Notes: a model not told the origin generated them from the sequence alone. 64,000 nt of DNA from Adiantum capillus-veneris (GCA_014529385.2 CM043962.1:49010098-49074097); one strand, 5' to 3'; positions 44,068 through 56,650 are shown, counted from the first letter of the stretch. A program made the numbers and translations.

Positions 44068-44760
44068 CTACATGTGTATAATGTGGAATCCAAATAACAT
44101 AGAAGACACATGCTCCCAGAAACCTTCTAACCTCAGTGATGCTAGTGCATGTTTCTTCATTTTTTGGATGGCATCTACCTTTGTTGGACAAGGTTTCCTA
44201 CCATATGGCCCGCACATGTGCCCCACAATGAGTACTTCATTGACACCAAACATAGACTTTTTCCATGACAATGTAAGATTCACTTCTTCAAACCTAGAAA
44301 ATTTTTTATCACAATCATTTATGTGATTTACCACAAACCTGCGACATCCCTTGAGATCCAAAGCTTCATCTTTGTCACTTTCTTCACATCCTTTGATAGG
44401 CAAATCATCAATGAAAGGCATTGTGATTTGAGGAATAAAGTCACGTAAGACCTTATTCATCCCATTCATCATATGTGCAACCGAGTTGGTTGCTCCCTGT
44501 GGCAAGGTACACATCCTTACCAAACCCAAAGGTGTCCTCATGGTTGTCAAGTCTCTGCTTTCGATTGCAAGCTGAAATTGATCATACCCTGAGTAGAGAT
44601 CTCCCATTGAGTAGATTGCCCTCCCTGCAAACGCCTCTGCAAACTCATCCACAATTGGACCTTTACCTACATTTCTAATTGTCACCTTGTTCACTGGTTG
44701 CATATCTTTGATGAAGCATAGAGCACCATTCTTCTTTGGAACTGTGAACTACCTGTTTGA
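44068..44760 (-). pseudogene. Element I reverse transcriptase
   Basis: 212 codons: MQPVNKVTIRNVGKGPIVDE, AIYSMGDLYSGYDQFQLAIE, MCTLPQGATNSVAHMMNGMN, QITMPFIDDLPIKGCEESDK (active-site FIDD) and VNLTLSWKKSMFGVNEVLIV. This RT is clearly unlike the YRALNK type in the other elements here. It is continuous in frame with the upstream 166-codon piece apart from one TAG. Confidence 0.88.
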
Positions 44761-45249
44761 GTATGGAGCACAAGAAGGCTCCAAGATTCCCATTTTGATT
44801 TTCTCATTCAGCAGCTCTACTAACTTTGGCAAATAAACCTTTGGAACCGGAATAGGCCGCAGATTCCAAGGCACATGACGTATTGTGAAAATTACCATAG
44901 GAGCTACAATAGAAGGATCGACACATCCTATCTCATGTGGCTCAAATGCAAAAGCCTTATCATGCTTTGAAATCATTTCTTTGAAGCACTTTGTCTCCTC
45001 CTGTGTTAGAAACTCCTCGCGACCAATCTGCAACTCTTGGAAAGACTCCTTTGTGAAGGTATGCCCAATCTTTTTAGGATTTATCAAACTTGGTTGTAAA
45101 GAAGCCTGCTCAATCTTTTCCCTATTGTTGGGTGGTAAGGGTGAAGCTACTGGTTTCACCTTCTTTGCTACACTCTTGTATTTAGTTTCAACATGGACTT
45201 TTGAGCCAATTGTTTGGTTTTCTTTAAAGGCTTCTATTACTTGATACAT
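44761..45249 (-). pseudogene. Element I pol linker upstream of RT, left of nested element D
   Basis: A 166-codon reading. It includes LTQEETKCFKEMISKHDKAF, then HEIGCVDPSIVAPMVIFTIR and LLNEKIKMGILEPSCAPYSN, the typical entry into RT. It is cut at 45251 by element D; the upstream continuation is at 53923. Confidence 0.8.
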
Positions 45250-45251
45250 TT

Positions 45252-46870
45252 TGTAATGGAAATGGCCTATGAACTTTGAGAGTAGCGGAATTAGGAAAGT
45301 AGGTGAAGCACTTTTAAGAAATTACTTTGTGAGCATAGCGGGTGAACTTAATTGATAGTAGCAACATAAACATGATACTTAGTTAACTTGGCATGAACAA
45401 TACTTTTGCAAGAGAGAGAGTTTAGAGAACATGACAATAGTTGAGGACCGGATTCATATGGAGCCAGTCCCCCCTCCAGTAGGCATTTGTATTATAGTTT
45501 CTCCCATCAAGAGAGACTTGGTACAATACAATCTTTGTGTTCCTTGTGACCTTGGTGATGCAATGAAGATGGAAAGCTTCATGCATCACAAACATAACAT
45601 AACATAAACTTGAAGAAAGCATTAACTATCCCAAGCCTAAGTCCCAAGGCCTCAAACACCTTCGAAGGTGGAGAGAGTAGCGGGGAATGAGGATAGGGAA
45701 GAGGAAGAAGAAACGTTTCATAGGAGAAAGAAGTAGTTCCTCACTTATCATTACTCTTCTTGCTAGCATACAAAATAGCATAGTAATGGAGATGGAGAAG
45801 ATGGCAAGCTTAAGCATTGAAGCATGACTCTTGGTTGGATTTGCATTCCATAGCCAAGAGTGTTGGTGTAGGCTTTCACTCTCACAAGCTTGTAGAAGGA
45901 GGTGGTCTTTCTCAACTTTCACCAAGCGACAATGGTGTCTCCAATGAGTGTGTATGATGGTGTATATCCCCCTAGCACCCCCCTTTCTTGCTTTTGGGCA
46001 AAAATTCTACTTGCTACAAGCTTATTGGACCCCTCTTCCCTTAGCCAATCACATCCAGTATGCAGTCAAGCATATGGATAGTCTTTTGACAAGTGTCCTC
46101 CTTACTCCTTAGAGAGAGAGAGCTTGAAAATATCTAGATATTTGTTAGGTGGAAGTAAAAGCTCATTGGACCCCTCTTTAGCCCAACCAATAGCATTCAA
46201 GCACCCATGTGGTTAAGCTTAGTGAGAGTCTGACATGTGTCCCATGTGCTCTTTTAGAATTCCCCTAACTTTGAGATTTTTATGCATAGGAAGTTTCTCA
46301 AGCAACTTCCTCATTAAGTGAGTAGGTTCTCTTTTTGACTCAAGCATCTTACCCCCCATGCATAGGAAGCTTCTCAAGCAACTTCTTCATTAAATGTGAC
46401 AAGTACCTCAAGTACCTTAGTCATCAAGCATGACAAGCACCTTAGGTGGAGTTCCCACCTCAAGCACATCCCTAGATTGCCTAAGTTTAGGTCGGGTTCC
46501 CACCTCAAGCACAGCCCTAGCTTGCCTAAGTTTAGATCGGGTTCCCACCTCAAGCACAGCCCTAGCTTGCATAAGGTTCTCACCTCAAGCACAACCCTAG
46601 CTTGCTTAAGGTCAAAAAGACTTTTAACACTAACCATTGGAGGTCTTTAATGAAGCTAACCCTAAGGTCTTTTAAGCTTCATTAGTTAACCTTGCTCTTT
46701 GGCAGACCATCTCTCATTTGGGCCCCTTTACCATTGGCCCCGTGTTGAGATAGATCCGTAAGCACATGTCTATATTCCAACCCTTGTTCCCGTTTATTAT
46801 CCCACATTAAATGATCAGTTTAATATGAGAAAATCATTTGGGTTGGTTAGATATTAGATATTTGATGACA
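45252..46870 (-). repeat. Element D 3' LTR
   Basis: 1619 bp. It contains three to four tandem units of about 43 bp (CACCTCAAGCACAGCCCTAG, CTTGCCTAAGTTTAG) at 46450-46610, also present in the other LTR. Another small repeat is GGAAG(C/T)TTCTCAAGCAACTTC at 46290 and 46367. Confidence 0.95.
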
Positions 46871-47226
46871 TTACCTCTCTCTTGAAATCATAGTCGTCCT
46901 CGATATGAGGTAAAAGAGATAAAGTCATAGCCATTAGTCAATTTGTCTTAGCGGATAAAGGATCCCTTTTTACCCTACGACATCATTCCAAGATGGATGA
47001 CTAATCCATTTGGTGCTTGGGAGACATAGCTGCGGCAAGCATGTCTGCTCTTTAGTCCATTTCATCCTCCCAAGTAGAGTGACAAATTCTACATGGTGTT
47101 TGAGAGACGTCGTCATCCCAAACATGATTCTTAGTATGCATACTACTTAAATTTGTGCACAATAAAGAGAAAATTAGTCTTATAAGACAAAAACATTAAT
47201 CATTTGAAAGAAACATGTACATTTGG

Positions 47227-48090
47227 TTACTCTAATGTAGCATTGTGAGCATTGACAAGGTTCATACTATCCTTAAGTTGGATTCCTTGCATCCATCTAG
47301 CATCTTCAAAAGGATAATTTTTGAACTTAATAAGATACCGTCGGATAATCTTACCATGTCGTAGTACCTTGTCTTCATGCCGAAGAATAGCTTCGGGTTG
47401 TAGTACCTCGTCTTGATCTTCGATTTCGGGAGGGTCTTCAATAATTGGTTCATTTGGAGGTTCTCCTTTGCAGGGCTTGAGTAGGCTCACATGAAAAGCA
47501 TTGTGTATGAGCCAATGGTTAGGTAACTTGAGTTTATAAGCTACCTCATTGATTGGCTTCAAAATTTGAAAAGGACCATGGTATCTTTTTGCTAGTTTAG
47601 CATAATACTTTTGATGGCCCGTAGGGTTTTTGCCCGACGTTTCCCTCAATCGAGCCTTAGGAAACTTAAGTAAGACCCAATCATTTTCTTTGAACGTTAA
47701 GGCCCTTATATGCTTGTCAGCAACAGCTTTTTGCCTTAGTTGGGAGATGGATATAGCCTCCTTAATCTTTTGAAAAGATGTTTGCAGGTCACGGCTATAC
47801 TCATCAGCAGCGAAGATCTTCCCATGTACTTTGAGTAGCAAGGGACTTTTAGGTCTTCCTTCTATGATTTCAAAAGGTGCTTTTCCCGTAGAAGTATGGA
47901 TAGTATTATTATACGCATACTTTACAAGAGGTAAGTACTTTTCCCATTGTGAGCGTTGATCTACTTCTGTGACATAGGTCTTTAGTAGATTAAGAATCTT
48001 AAGATTGGCTATCTCACTTTGGCCATCCGTTTGTGGGTGATAGGCCGAAGAGAAATTCAATCTCGTACCTAGATTTTCAAAGAGACCTTT
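47227..48090 (-). pseudogene. Element D integrase C-terminal half and chromodomain-like tail
   Basis: 277 codons: NFSSAYHPQTDGQSEIANLK (catalytic Glu), [73 protein letters not shown] and LIKFKNYPFEDARWMQGIQL (chromodomain half). It is in the same frame as the upstream reading, with one TGA at about 48088. Confidence 0.92.
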
Positions 48091-49302
48091 TCAGAAATTA
48101 CTGGTCATTGTAGGATTTCTATCTGACACGATGGACGTTGGCAATCCATGGTGTTTGAAAATCTGTGATATAAAGAGAGTTGCCATTTGGTGTGCCTTAA
48201 TAGTCTTCTTGACAGGGATAAAGTGTGCTTGCTTGCTAAACCTGTCGACTATTGTCCATATTCCCGTATTCCCATGGATAGATTTTGGTAATCCAAAGAT
48301 AAAATCCATGGATATACTCTCCCACGGTGAATTAGGAATTGGCAATGGCTGGAGTAATCCGGGTTGCTTCCCTCTATCATACTTGGTCTTTTGGCATACT
48401 ACACATTTTGAAACATACTCTTGTATGTCTACTTTCATGGTAGGCCAATAAAAGTACGTCTCTACTCCTCGAAGAGTAGGTTGAATGCCTCTATGCCCCG
48501 CATAGGGAGGAGCGTGGGATTCATACATGACTTTCTCACGAAGGGAGTGGGTAACACGTAGCCTATTGCCATGGAGAAGATAACCATCCTGCAAGGTGAA
48601 TGGTTCCTCTTTCTTCCCCAAAGCAAGGGATGACATTATGTCTTTAAAATCAGGGTCAGTAGCATACTCATCTATCATAGAAGATAGATCATTGTGAGTT
48701 GCTATTGAAAGTGCATCAGCCACTTGATTGTGCTTACCAGCAATGTGAATGTGAAAATTAAATTGTGAAAGAAAATTTTCCCACCTCATTTGTTTGTCGG
48801 AAAGCTTTGTTTGCATCATGAAGTACTTGAGACTTTGATGGTCTGTTCGTAAGATGAATGGAGTCCCCAATAGATAGTGCTTCCATGTGTCTAGGGCATG
48901 TAGAACTGCTAACAGCTCTTTCTCGTAAATGCCTAAGACCCGTTCATCCGTGTTGAGCCTTTGGCTCTCATAGGCTATGGCATGCCCTTCTTGAAGCAAG
49001 ACTGATCCAAGGCAATCACCACAAGCATCACATTGGACCTCAAATGGCTTTGAGAGATCCGGAAGCATAAGGACTGGTTGGGAGATAAGCTTCTCTTTGA
49101 GCTTGTCAAAAGCACTTTTCTCCTTAGCAGTCCATGAATACTTAACGTTTTTCTTTGTTAAGTCATTTAATGGTCCTGCTATTTGAGAGAATTTTGCTAT
49201 GAAGCGTATATAGTATGCACACATACCGATAAAGCTTCTTAGTCCATGTAGATTCCTTGGATTAGACCAAGCTTTTATTACCTCCAACTTTGATGGATCC
49301 AT
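48091..49302 (-). pseudogene. Element D RNase H and integrase N-terminal half (403 codons)
   Basis: It begins at the RT thumb (MDPSKLEVIKAWSNPRNLHG), then [58 protein letters not shown] and VADALS. Integrase zinc finger: YESHAPPYAGHRGIQPTLRG and VSKCVVCQKTKYD. Core start: SISMDFIFGLPKSIHGNTGI with the first catalytic Asp, and SIVSDRNPTMTSNF (SDRN for SDRD). The zinc finger and D1 missing from element A are present here. Confidence 0.93.
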
Positions 49303-50483
49303 ATGGATACCATCTCAAGAGATAATATGACCTAAGTATTGAATCTCTTGAAGGAAAAATTCACTTTTCTTTTGATTGAGAAAAACCTTATTCTCCCTTA
49401 ATGCTTGAAAAATCACTTGGAGATGTTGCTTGTGTTCCTCAAGGAATTGGAGTAGATGATGATATCATCAAAGAACACTCAAGTGAATTTGCGGTAGGGT
49501 CTAAAAATTTTCTCCATTAATCGATTGAATGTAGTTGGTGCATTAGTCAAGCCAAAAGGCATGACTAGATATTCATAAAGGCCAAACGTTGTACGAAACG
49601 CAGTCTATAGGATATCTTCATTCACTATCCTTATTTGATGGTAGCCACTTTTAAGGTCAATCCTATTGAAGTAGGTAGAGCCTTGTAGCTTATCAAACAG
49701 ATCTTCTACCCGGGGTACGGGAAATCTTATTTTGATAGTGATATGATTTAGTGCGCGAGAGTCCACACACATGCGGTATGTACCATCTTTCTTTTGTTCT
49801 AAAAGGACTGGAGAGCAAAAGGGAGAGGAGCTAGGCCTCGCCATTCCTTTGTCTACCAATTCTTGTACTTGCCTCATGATCTCCTCTTGTTGAGCTTGTG
49901 AAACTCGATAGGGAGGTTTGTTAGGCGGTGAGCTTCCTGATTGGAGTTCAATTCGATGGTCATCATCCCCTCGTTTTGGAGGTAAGTCCATAGGGATATC
50001 ATCAATGAACACATCTTGGAATCCTTTTAGAAAGTTAGACAAGTCTAACTCTTCTTGATTCCTACCATTCACCTTTGATGAAACATTAGGATCTTTTTGG
50101 GATTCTTTGACAAAAATCATGTACACAGAAACTGAGCTTTTCATTGATTTATCAAGGGCGAGAGGATTTACAAGTGGTATAGTACGACCAGACTCATTAG
50201 CATCTATATACATAGTCTTTCCCCTGTAGATGAAGTAGATTCTCCTTTCAAGGAACTTCATGTTGGCAGCCATGCGGTTGAACCATGGTATCCCTAGGAT
50301 AACTTCCTCATGTTGGAGAGGAGAGATGAAGAAGTCTTCTTTGTTGACATAGCTTTGGACATGAAGCCGCAAATTCCCAATCAAGGGAGTAACGGAGGCT
50401 TGTTGTCCCTTGAAAGCGGCATCGGCCGTTACAGCATCTCCCATCTCAAAAGCTTGAATGCCCAACTTGGTGGCCAACTCCAT
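49303..50483 (-). pseudogene. Element D protease end and reverse transcriptase
   Basis: The protease C-terminal part reads FISPLQHEEVILGIPWFNRM. RT reads MARPSSSPFCSPVLLEQKKD, YRMCVDSRALNHITIKIRFP and [16 protein letters not shown]. Past a frame change near 49605 it continues [20 protein letters not shown], then a TGA before VFFDDIIIYS (FFDD). Another TGA follows GHIIS. Three lesions in all. Confidence 0.88.
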
Positions 50484-51200
50484 TGATATGAAGTTGAGAC
50501 CAGAACCAGGGTCAAACAGGATGAAAGCATCATGCTCCCTTACCTTTCCCTAAGCATAGGAGAGAGGTGATCCTTTGCAATGAGTATCCTCTTTTGTAGC
50601 TTTGATAGTGGAACCTCTAGGAGTCTCATTGCGAGCATTTCTTTTGGGGCAAGAACGATAGCCATGTCCTTGCTCCCCACACTTAAAACATTTGTGATCC
50701 TTGCGAAAAGTTTCAAGCTCTTCAGGAGAGAGTTTATTTTTACCTTTGTAAACTCCTTTCTCCTTGGACCGATTGTTGTTGTTGTTGTTGGAATGGCCGT
50801 GGGAAAAATTTTGGGCATTAATTTTTCCCTTTGCATCACTTTTGTCTTTATTTTCCATGGGTTCGACATTCCGTCTAACCCCTTGTTGGAAATTGATGTG
50901 TGAAGCAACCATGGTATGGTGGATTACTTCGCTGATAGAGTCAGGCCGTTGAGAGTTGACATACTCGGCCATCTCCTTAGGTAATCTTGCACATAATTGT
51001 TGTTTTTTCTTAGCAAAGTCTATCTTTTGAAAAACAGTAGCCTTGAGATGTAAATCCCAAAACTTTTCCACATATTTGTGGATAGACTCGTGAGAGAGAA
51101 GCCTTAAACTCCGCCATTCGGTGAGCACTTTGTCCTTTGCATCACTTGCAAGGAATTGCTTCATGATGGAAACTCGTAGAGTTTTCCATGTCTTTGGTGC
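50484..51200 (-). pseudogene. Element D gag capsid end, CCHC knuckle and protease start
   Basis: The capsid part reads LRLLSHESIHKYVEKFWDLH and LCARLPKEMAEYVNSQRPDS. The knuckle CFKCGEQGHGYRSCP is at about 50650-50695. After a TAG (aligning with the Trp or Cys codon in the equivalent A and B sequences) it reads GKVREHDAFILFDPGSGLNF, the protease loop with DPG. The nonsense codon is the only break between gag and protease. Confidence 0.88.
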
Positions 51201-51982
51201 TTAGCCATTGCCTCAAAGACTAGCCCACCATTGACGAGCCGATGTTTGGAAGTGCATAGCTACATGGCATAGCTTGGAGGACTCCGTGAAGCCCTCGTCT
51301 ATAAAGGCCGCATCAAATTGTTGGATGAAGGCCAATACTTTGTCAGTAGCACCAAAGGTTCCATCATAGGTGAGAAAAGAGATACTCTTTCCTTGCCTCC
51401 CTCTTTGAACTTCTTGAGCTTTTGTGACCTTAGCCATGCAGGGTAAGATATGCGATGTCCTCCCCTCTTATATTCTCTAGGAGAATAGCCATAGCTTTCA
51501 TCGGTAGAGGAGGAAGGTGAAGAAGAAGGAGAAGAGGGTGACCTCTTTCTTGCCCTTTTCTTCCTTGGTTTCCTCTCTTCCCTTTTGGAGTGACGAGGAG
51601 AAGAACTATGGGTTAACTGTTTCCTCTTGGGAGGAGTTGGCGATCGTTTAGTCCTCCTTCTTCGTGGAGCCACATCTTTGGAGGAATTTAGGGATTCATT
51701 GATTTCTTGATCTTTGGATTCCTCCTCTCGTATGGGAGAGAGTCTTCTTTTGGGGGTCTCTTCAAGAGGCCTTGTAAGCTCTCTCTCCTCTTGGAGAGGA
51801 AAGGAAATCCCATAAGCACAAAGTTGTTGAGTAACTTCGGCTTGCAAAGTGGGGTTGCCCATAGCTTGTTGCAACCTAGTGACAAGATAATTAACAAACA
51901 TGGGAGCATCATCGTTGGCACCTTCATGTGCAAAATCATAGTTATCAATGTTCATTCTCCTCTCTTGATTATTATTAGCCAT
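51201..51982 (-). pseudogene. Element D gag N-terminal half
   Basis: ATG at 51982: MANNNQERRMNIDNYDFAHE, VTRLQQAMGNPTLQAEV, then a long Arg/Lys/Ser/Pro-rich segment (RRRRTKRSPTPPKRKQ, SPSSPSSSPSSSTDESYGYS). A frameshift near 51430 leads to SFLTYDGTFGATDKVLAFIQ, QFDAAFIDEGFTESSKL and ARQWWASL, the capsid core. The basic Ser-rich region parallels that in the gags of B and G. Confidence 0.85.
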
Positions 51983-52292
51983 GCTAATTAAACCTACGTG
52001 TTTACTTAGTGGTTAATTATAGAGAGTAGTGGAGTGAGTCTAACATAGTGAAGTTGTCGAGGGATAGCTCCTTTTGGACTTTTTATGGCTCAATAATGGT
52101 AAAGCCATAGGCAAGCTTAAATAGATTCCATTATTAAGTCCAAAGCTCCTGAGGTGTGCACCATATCACACATAGTGGCCTCAACAAAACCGATAATAGA
52201 TTGCAGTCCCACTTACCCTATAATTATCAAAATCAACCATTAATAGGCTACTTAAGGACCTCTCTTCTTAAGCAAGAAAAGAGAAACCAAAT

Positions 52293-52304
52293 GCTCTGAT
52301 ACCA
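52293..52304 (-). promoter_or_regulatory. Element D primer-binding site
   Basis: GCTCTGATACCA on plus, the exact complement of the initiator-tRNA-Met PBS, separated from the LTR by one base. Confidence 0.95.
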
Positions 52305-52305
52305 A

Positions 52306-53922
52306 TGTAATGGAAATGGCCTATGAACTTTGAGAGTAGCGGAATTAGGAAAGTAGGTGAAGCACTTTTAAGAAATTACTTTGTGAGCATAGCGGGTGAA
52401 CTTAATTGATGGTAGCAACATAAACATGATACTTAGTTAACTTGGCATGAACAATACTTTTGCAAAAGAGAGAGTTTAGAGAACATGACAATAGTTGAGG
52501 ACCGGATTCATATGGAGCCAGCCCCCCTCCAATAGGCATTTGTATTATAGTTTCTCCCATCAAGAGAGACTTGGTACAATACAATCTTTGTGTTCCTTGT
52601 GACCTTGGTGATGCAATGAAGATGGAAAGCTTCATGCATCACAAACATAACATAACATAAACTTGAAGAAAGCATTAACTATCCCAAGCCTAAGTCCCAA
52701 GGCCTCAAACACCTTCGAAGGTGGAGAGAGTAGCGGGGAATGAGGATAGGGAAGAGGAAGAAGAAACGTTCCATAGGAGAAAGAAGTAGTTCCTCACTTA
52801 TCATTACTCTTCTCGCTAGAATACATAATAGCATAGTAATGGAGATGGAGAAGATGGCAAGCTTAAGCATTGAAGCATGACTCTTGGTTGGATTTGCATT
52901 CCATAGCCAAGAGTGTTGGTGTAGGCTTTCACTCTCACAAGCTTGGAGAAGGAGGTGGTGTTCCTCAACTTTCACCAAGTGAGAATGGTGTCTCCAATGA
53001 GTGTGTGTGATGGTGTATATCCCCCTAGCACCCCCCTTTCTTGCTTTTGGGCAAAAATTATACTTGCTACAAGCTCATTGACCCCTCTTCCCTTAGCCAA
53101 TCACATCCAACATGCAGTCAAGCATATGGGTAATCTTTTGAGAAGTGTCCTCCTTACCCCTTAGAGAGAGAGAGCTTGAAAATATCTAGATATTTGTTAG
53201 GTGGAAGTAAAAGCTCATTGGACCCCTCTTTAGCCCAACCAATAGCATTCAAGCACCCATGTGGTTAAGCTTAGTGAGAGTCTGACATGTGTCCCATGTA
53301 CTCTTTTAGAATTCCCCTAACTTTGAAATTTTTATGCATAGGAAGTTTCTCAAGCAACTTCCTCATTAAGTGAGTAGGTTCTCTTTTTGACTCAAGCATC
53401 TTACCCCCCATGCATAGGAAGCTTCTCAAGCAACTTCTTCATTAAATGTGACAAGTACCTCAAGTACCTTAGTCATCAAGCATGACAAGCACCTTAGTCG
53501 GAGTTCCCACCTCAAGCACAGCCCTAGCTTGCCTAAGTTTAGGTCGGGTTCCCACCTCAAGCACAGTCCTAGCTTGCCTAAGTTTAGATCGGGTTCCCAC
53601 CTTAAGCACAGCTCTAGCTTGCCTAAGGTTCTCACCTCAAGCACAACCCTAGCTTGCTTAAGGTCAAAAGGACTTTTAGCACTATCGATTGGAGGTCTTT
53701 AATGAAGCTAACCCTAAGGTCTTTTAAGCTTCATTAGTTAACCTTGCTCTTTGGCAGACCATCTCTCATTTGGGCCCCTTTACAATTGGCCCCGTGTTGA
53801 GATAGATCCTTAAGCACATGTCGATATTCTAACCCTTGTTCCCGTTTATTATCCCATATTAAATGATCAGTTTAATATGAGAAAATCATTTGGATTGGTT
53901 AGATATTAGATATTTGATGACA
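52306..53922 (-). repeat. Element D 5' LTR
   Basis: 1617 bp, aligning with 45252-46870 over its full length with scattered substitutions and single-base indels. It carries the same tandem units at about 53500-53660. Confidence 0.95.
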
Positions 53923-54960
53923 CGTTTTCATAGAGCAAACTTCCACAACTTCATTTTCAAGATGCAAACTAGACCCCATTATAGCATCAAGCTCATCTAC
54001 AAAAGAAACTTGTTTACACAAACCCAAAACATTTTCAGTAGGCTCTAACAACCCACTCTTTTTCATGCCTATTTGTACATAATGCACATATTGCCTCTCA
54101 CATCTCTTAAAATCTTCAAGTTCTGTAAAACATACTGATCCATTCCTTGTTACCAAGGAGCTCGTTGAGAAAGTTTCACCTATTTTTGGATCAGGCGAGA
54201 CCCTTTTTCTTTCTGTACCACTGCAATCCGGCTTTACAATGGTACTTGACCAAAACCCATCATTTCTCTATGATCATGAAACTCTTTGCTCACCTTTGAT
54301 AGAGGATGTTCTCTGAGGTTGTCACAATTTCTTTCATGGTTTACACAAACTGTGAGAAATTGGACAACTCGTTTACCATCTTTGCTACGTATCATAGCAT
54401 ATGTTGAAACATCATCCATTACCTTTGTTTCCATTCGAACTCCCACAATGTAGGGTTGTCCGAGGATGAGATGATATGAAGATGTATCCTGTACAAAGAA
54501 GTTTTGCAATATTTCCATCACCTATTGTGGACTTCACACCTGGACATGCTGCATACAATTCACCGGATGAATTGTTTGCCACTTTTACCATCCAATCATG
54601 ATCTGTGTCCATCAGCCATTTGCACTTGTTGTAGAGACTCTTTGACATTATGTTTATTTCTGAACTATGGTCAATCAAGGCAACAAATGGCTCTTCAAGA
54701 TCACCTACCTTGACCAAAGTTTCTGTAGTAGCCCTTGCCCAGTGACTTCGTGAATAGTAGCTCCTAGGAATAGCTTCAACTTCTTCATCATCATTTGAGA
54801 AATGTACTTGCTTCACTCTCCCACTAGATTGGTAGCATCCTACCACAACTCCATCATCCTCCTTATTTTGCAACTACATCCCTGGTGTCTTCAAGGTTTC
54901 CCCTTCAACCTGTGGATGAGAAACTTCAACAAGATTTTGCCTCTTCCTCTTGATGATTTA
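53923..54960 (-). pseudogene. Element I protease region, right of nested element D
   Basis: Readings include VGDLEEPFVALIDHSSEINI (retropepsin-like loop, DHS), CKWLMDTDHDWMVKVANNSS, SSYHLILGQPYIVGVRMETK and ELEDFKRCERQYVHYVQIG. Frame changes near 54520 and 54500. It is the upstream half of pol and joins to the piece ending at 45249 across element D. Confidence 0.75.
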
Positions 54961-56542
54961 AATGATCTCCTCATGGAATTCACGCTTTGCAATGCCAAGA
55001 ATTTCTCCCAGAGTAAACTCAATCTTGCTATTCAAGATCCTTTCCTCCAAGACTTTCTTTAAATCTGTAGCAACCTCAATATCAGATTGTAGTTTATAAG
55101 TTGGGCCTTTTGTCTTACCTTTTGTTGGCTCTTTCTTCTTTCCTGTTGTAGACTCCTCCATGAGTACTTTAGGTGGAGATGCTCTTTGTGTCGAGGGTGT
55201 TTGAGAAGGCATTGAGTCGCTTCTTCCCCCACTTCTAGAAGCTCTTTTTGATGGTCCTTCATTAGCATTCTCACGTCTGCGCTTCTCTTCTACAATAGCC
55301 TCATTTTGTTGGCATTTTGTAATGTAGGCATGCATTGACAACGAGTCCACTGGATCAGTCCATCCTGTTTCTAGACGTATGCAATCACCTGATTCATGTA
55401 GAATCTCTTTTGTAAGCTTTCCCTTTTTAGCTAAGTGCATGACATTTGGCCAAATTTGACCATGATGGTCTCTCACCTCTTCATCACAATTTTTACTCCA
55501 TAAGTAGCTGCCTCAACTGAAGATGTGGCATGGTTAGTTTCCATATCTTCAACTAAGGTTTGCATTCCCCCCTTCCCAAAGTTAGTTCTCAAGGATAGAC
55601 CTGTCTCTCTTAAGTGGATTTTACCATCCTTAAAAAGGACAACATCTTTTGACAAAGCATCACTAAAATCATCACAATCTCTTATTACATGGTTTGTATT
55701 ATCCAACCAAATACATCTATTAACAAACCTTCTTTGGGTTGTTGTCTTTGACTAGGAAGTGGCCCTGATGATTGGCATTTTTCTTCAAGCTTTGCAAGCT
55801 TTACCTTCAAGTCACGCATTCCCTTCACAAGCTCATCTAGCATGGACTCATCAAACTTAGGAGCGATAAAAGTAGGTTTTACCATTTTGTCAGAAGTTGA
55901 GGTGGAAGGACTTGTAGTGTTTACTATCATCTTGTCCCTTCTTCTTTGTCGTTTAGCAAGTAGTGAGACAGCAACTTCAACCTCATTCCAGTCGGTCTTT
56001 AGTCCTTGCTCAGCATCTTTATCTTCAAGAAGAAGCTCCAAATTTTCTTGAAACTCTTTACCTACAGCTTGTAAGAAAATATATGTCTTTTTTACATCTA
56101 GTGTGGCCCTTTCTGTCCTGGTGAGTTGTGAATAGTGCCGCTCAAATTCCCTAAGTAGCTCTATTATTGATAGTCCTTGCTTTGGCTTGACTACCCATTC
56201 TAAGAATGTCCTTTCGGTTACTCTCTCAGAGTCCTCCATGAAATATTCCTCCTTCAAAGCTACTTTGAGTTCTTCCCAGTTTCTTCCATGCCCATCTTTA
56301 ATTCCCCTAACATGTTCCCTAATTTCTGGAGCAACAACTAGCTCAAAGCTTTGAATCATCTCACCTTCTGACATGCGATGCAGCTCCATCTTCTTCACAT
56401 ACTTGCGTAAGTAATTGGTTACATCTTTGCCATTAAACGGATCCATTCTATTGACGACTCCTTGTATGACCTTCATTGCTGAAATCTCCCTTCTTTCAGT
56501 GGCATGTTGTTGTTGCATGAACATTGCAAATGCTTGAAACAT
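54958..56542 (-). pseudogene. Element I gag
   Basis: 285 codons from MFQAFAMFMQQQHATERREI with VNRMDPFNGKDVTNYLRKYV, EIREHVRGIKDGHGRNWEEL and QGLSIIELLREFERHYSQLT. Frame breaks follow, then a Ser/Lys-rich part (RRENANEGPSKRASRSGGRS, KKKEPTKGKTKGPTYKL). No CCHC knuckle was seen, unlike the other gags here. Confidence 0.75.
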
Positions 56543-56599
56543 TTACATTATTGTTGGGTCAAAATGCATACCTTGTTGCTCAACATGATCACCCATGGT

Positions 56600-56650
56600 T
56601 ACCCAAAAACTCTCACCCTGACAGATTCGCGTCGGGTTCACCAAAAAACA
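56600..56650 (-). promoter_or_regulatory. Element I primer-binding site candidate
   Basis: On the sense strand, shortly after the LTR end, TGTTTTTTGGTGAACCCGAC leads into TGGTGAACCCGACGCGAATC. TGG fits the tRNA CCA end; the tRNA was not identified. It is not initiator Met. Confidence 0.5.

Larger units (their letters stand above)
45252..53922 (-). mobile_element. Element D: complete minus-strand Ty3 retrotransposon nested in element I
   Basis: LTRs 45252-46870 and 52306-53922 (about 1.62 kb, highly similar by eye), with TGTAATGG...TGATGACA ends. The PBS is an exact TGGTATCAGAGC complement at 52293-52304 and the PPT (AAGAGAGAGG on sense) lies at about 46872-46890. Flanks are CATTT and CGTTT, a 5-bp duplication with one mutation. 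Sense order is gag, protease, RT, RNase H, integrase, chromodomain-like tail. A few stops and frameshifts only, so relatively young. Confidence 0.94.

Noticed and set aside
42060-45249. Pararetrovirus or endogenous virus for element I
   Set aside because: Flanking LTRs, integrase with HHCC and DDE-type motifs and a PPT show an LTR retrotransposon; no movement-protein or other viral gene was seen.
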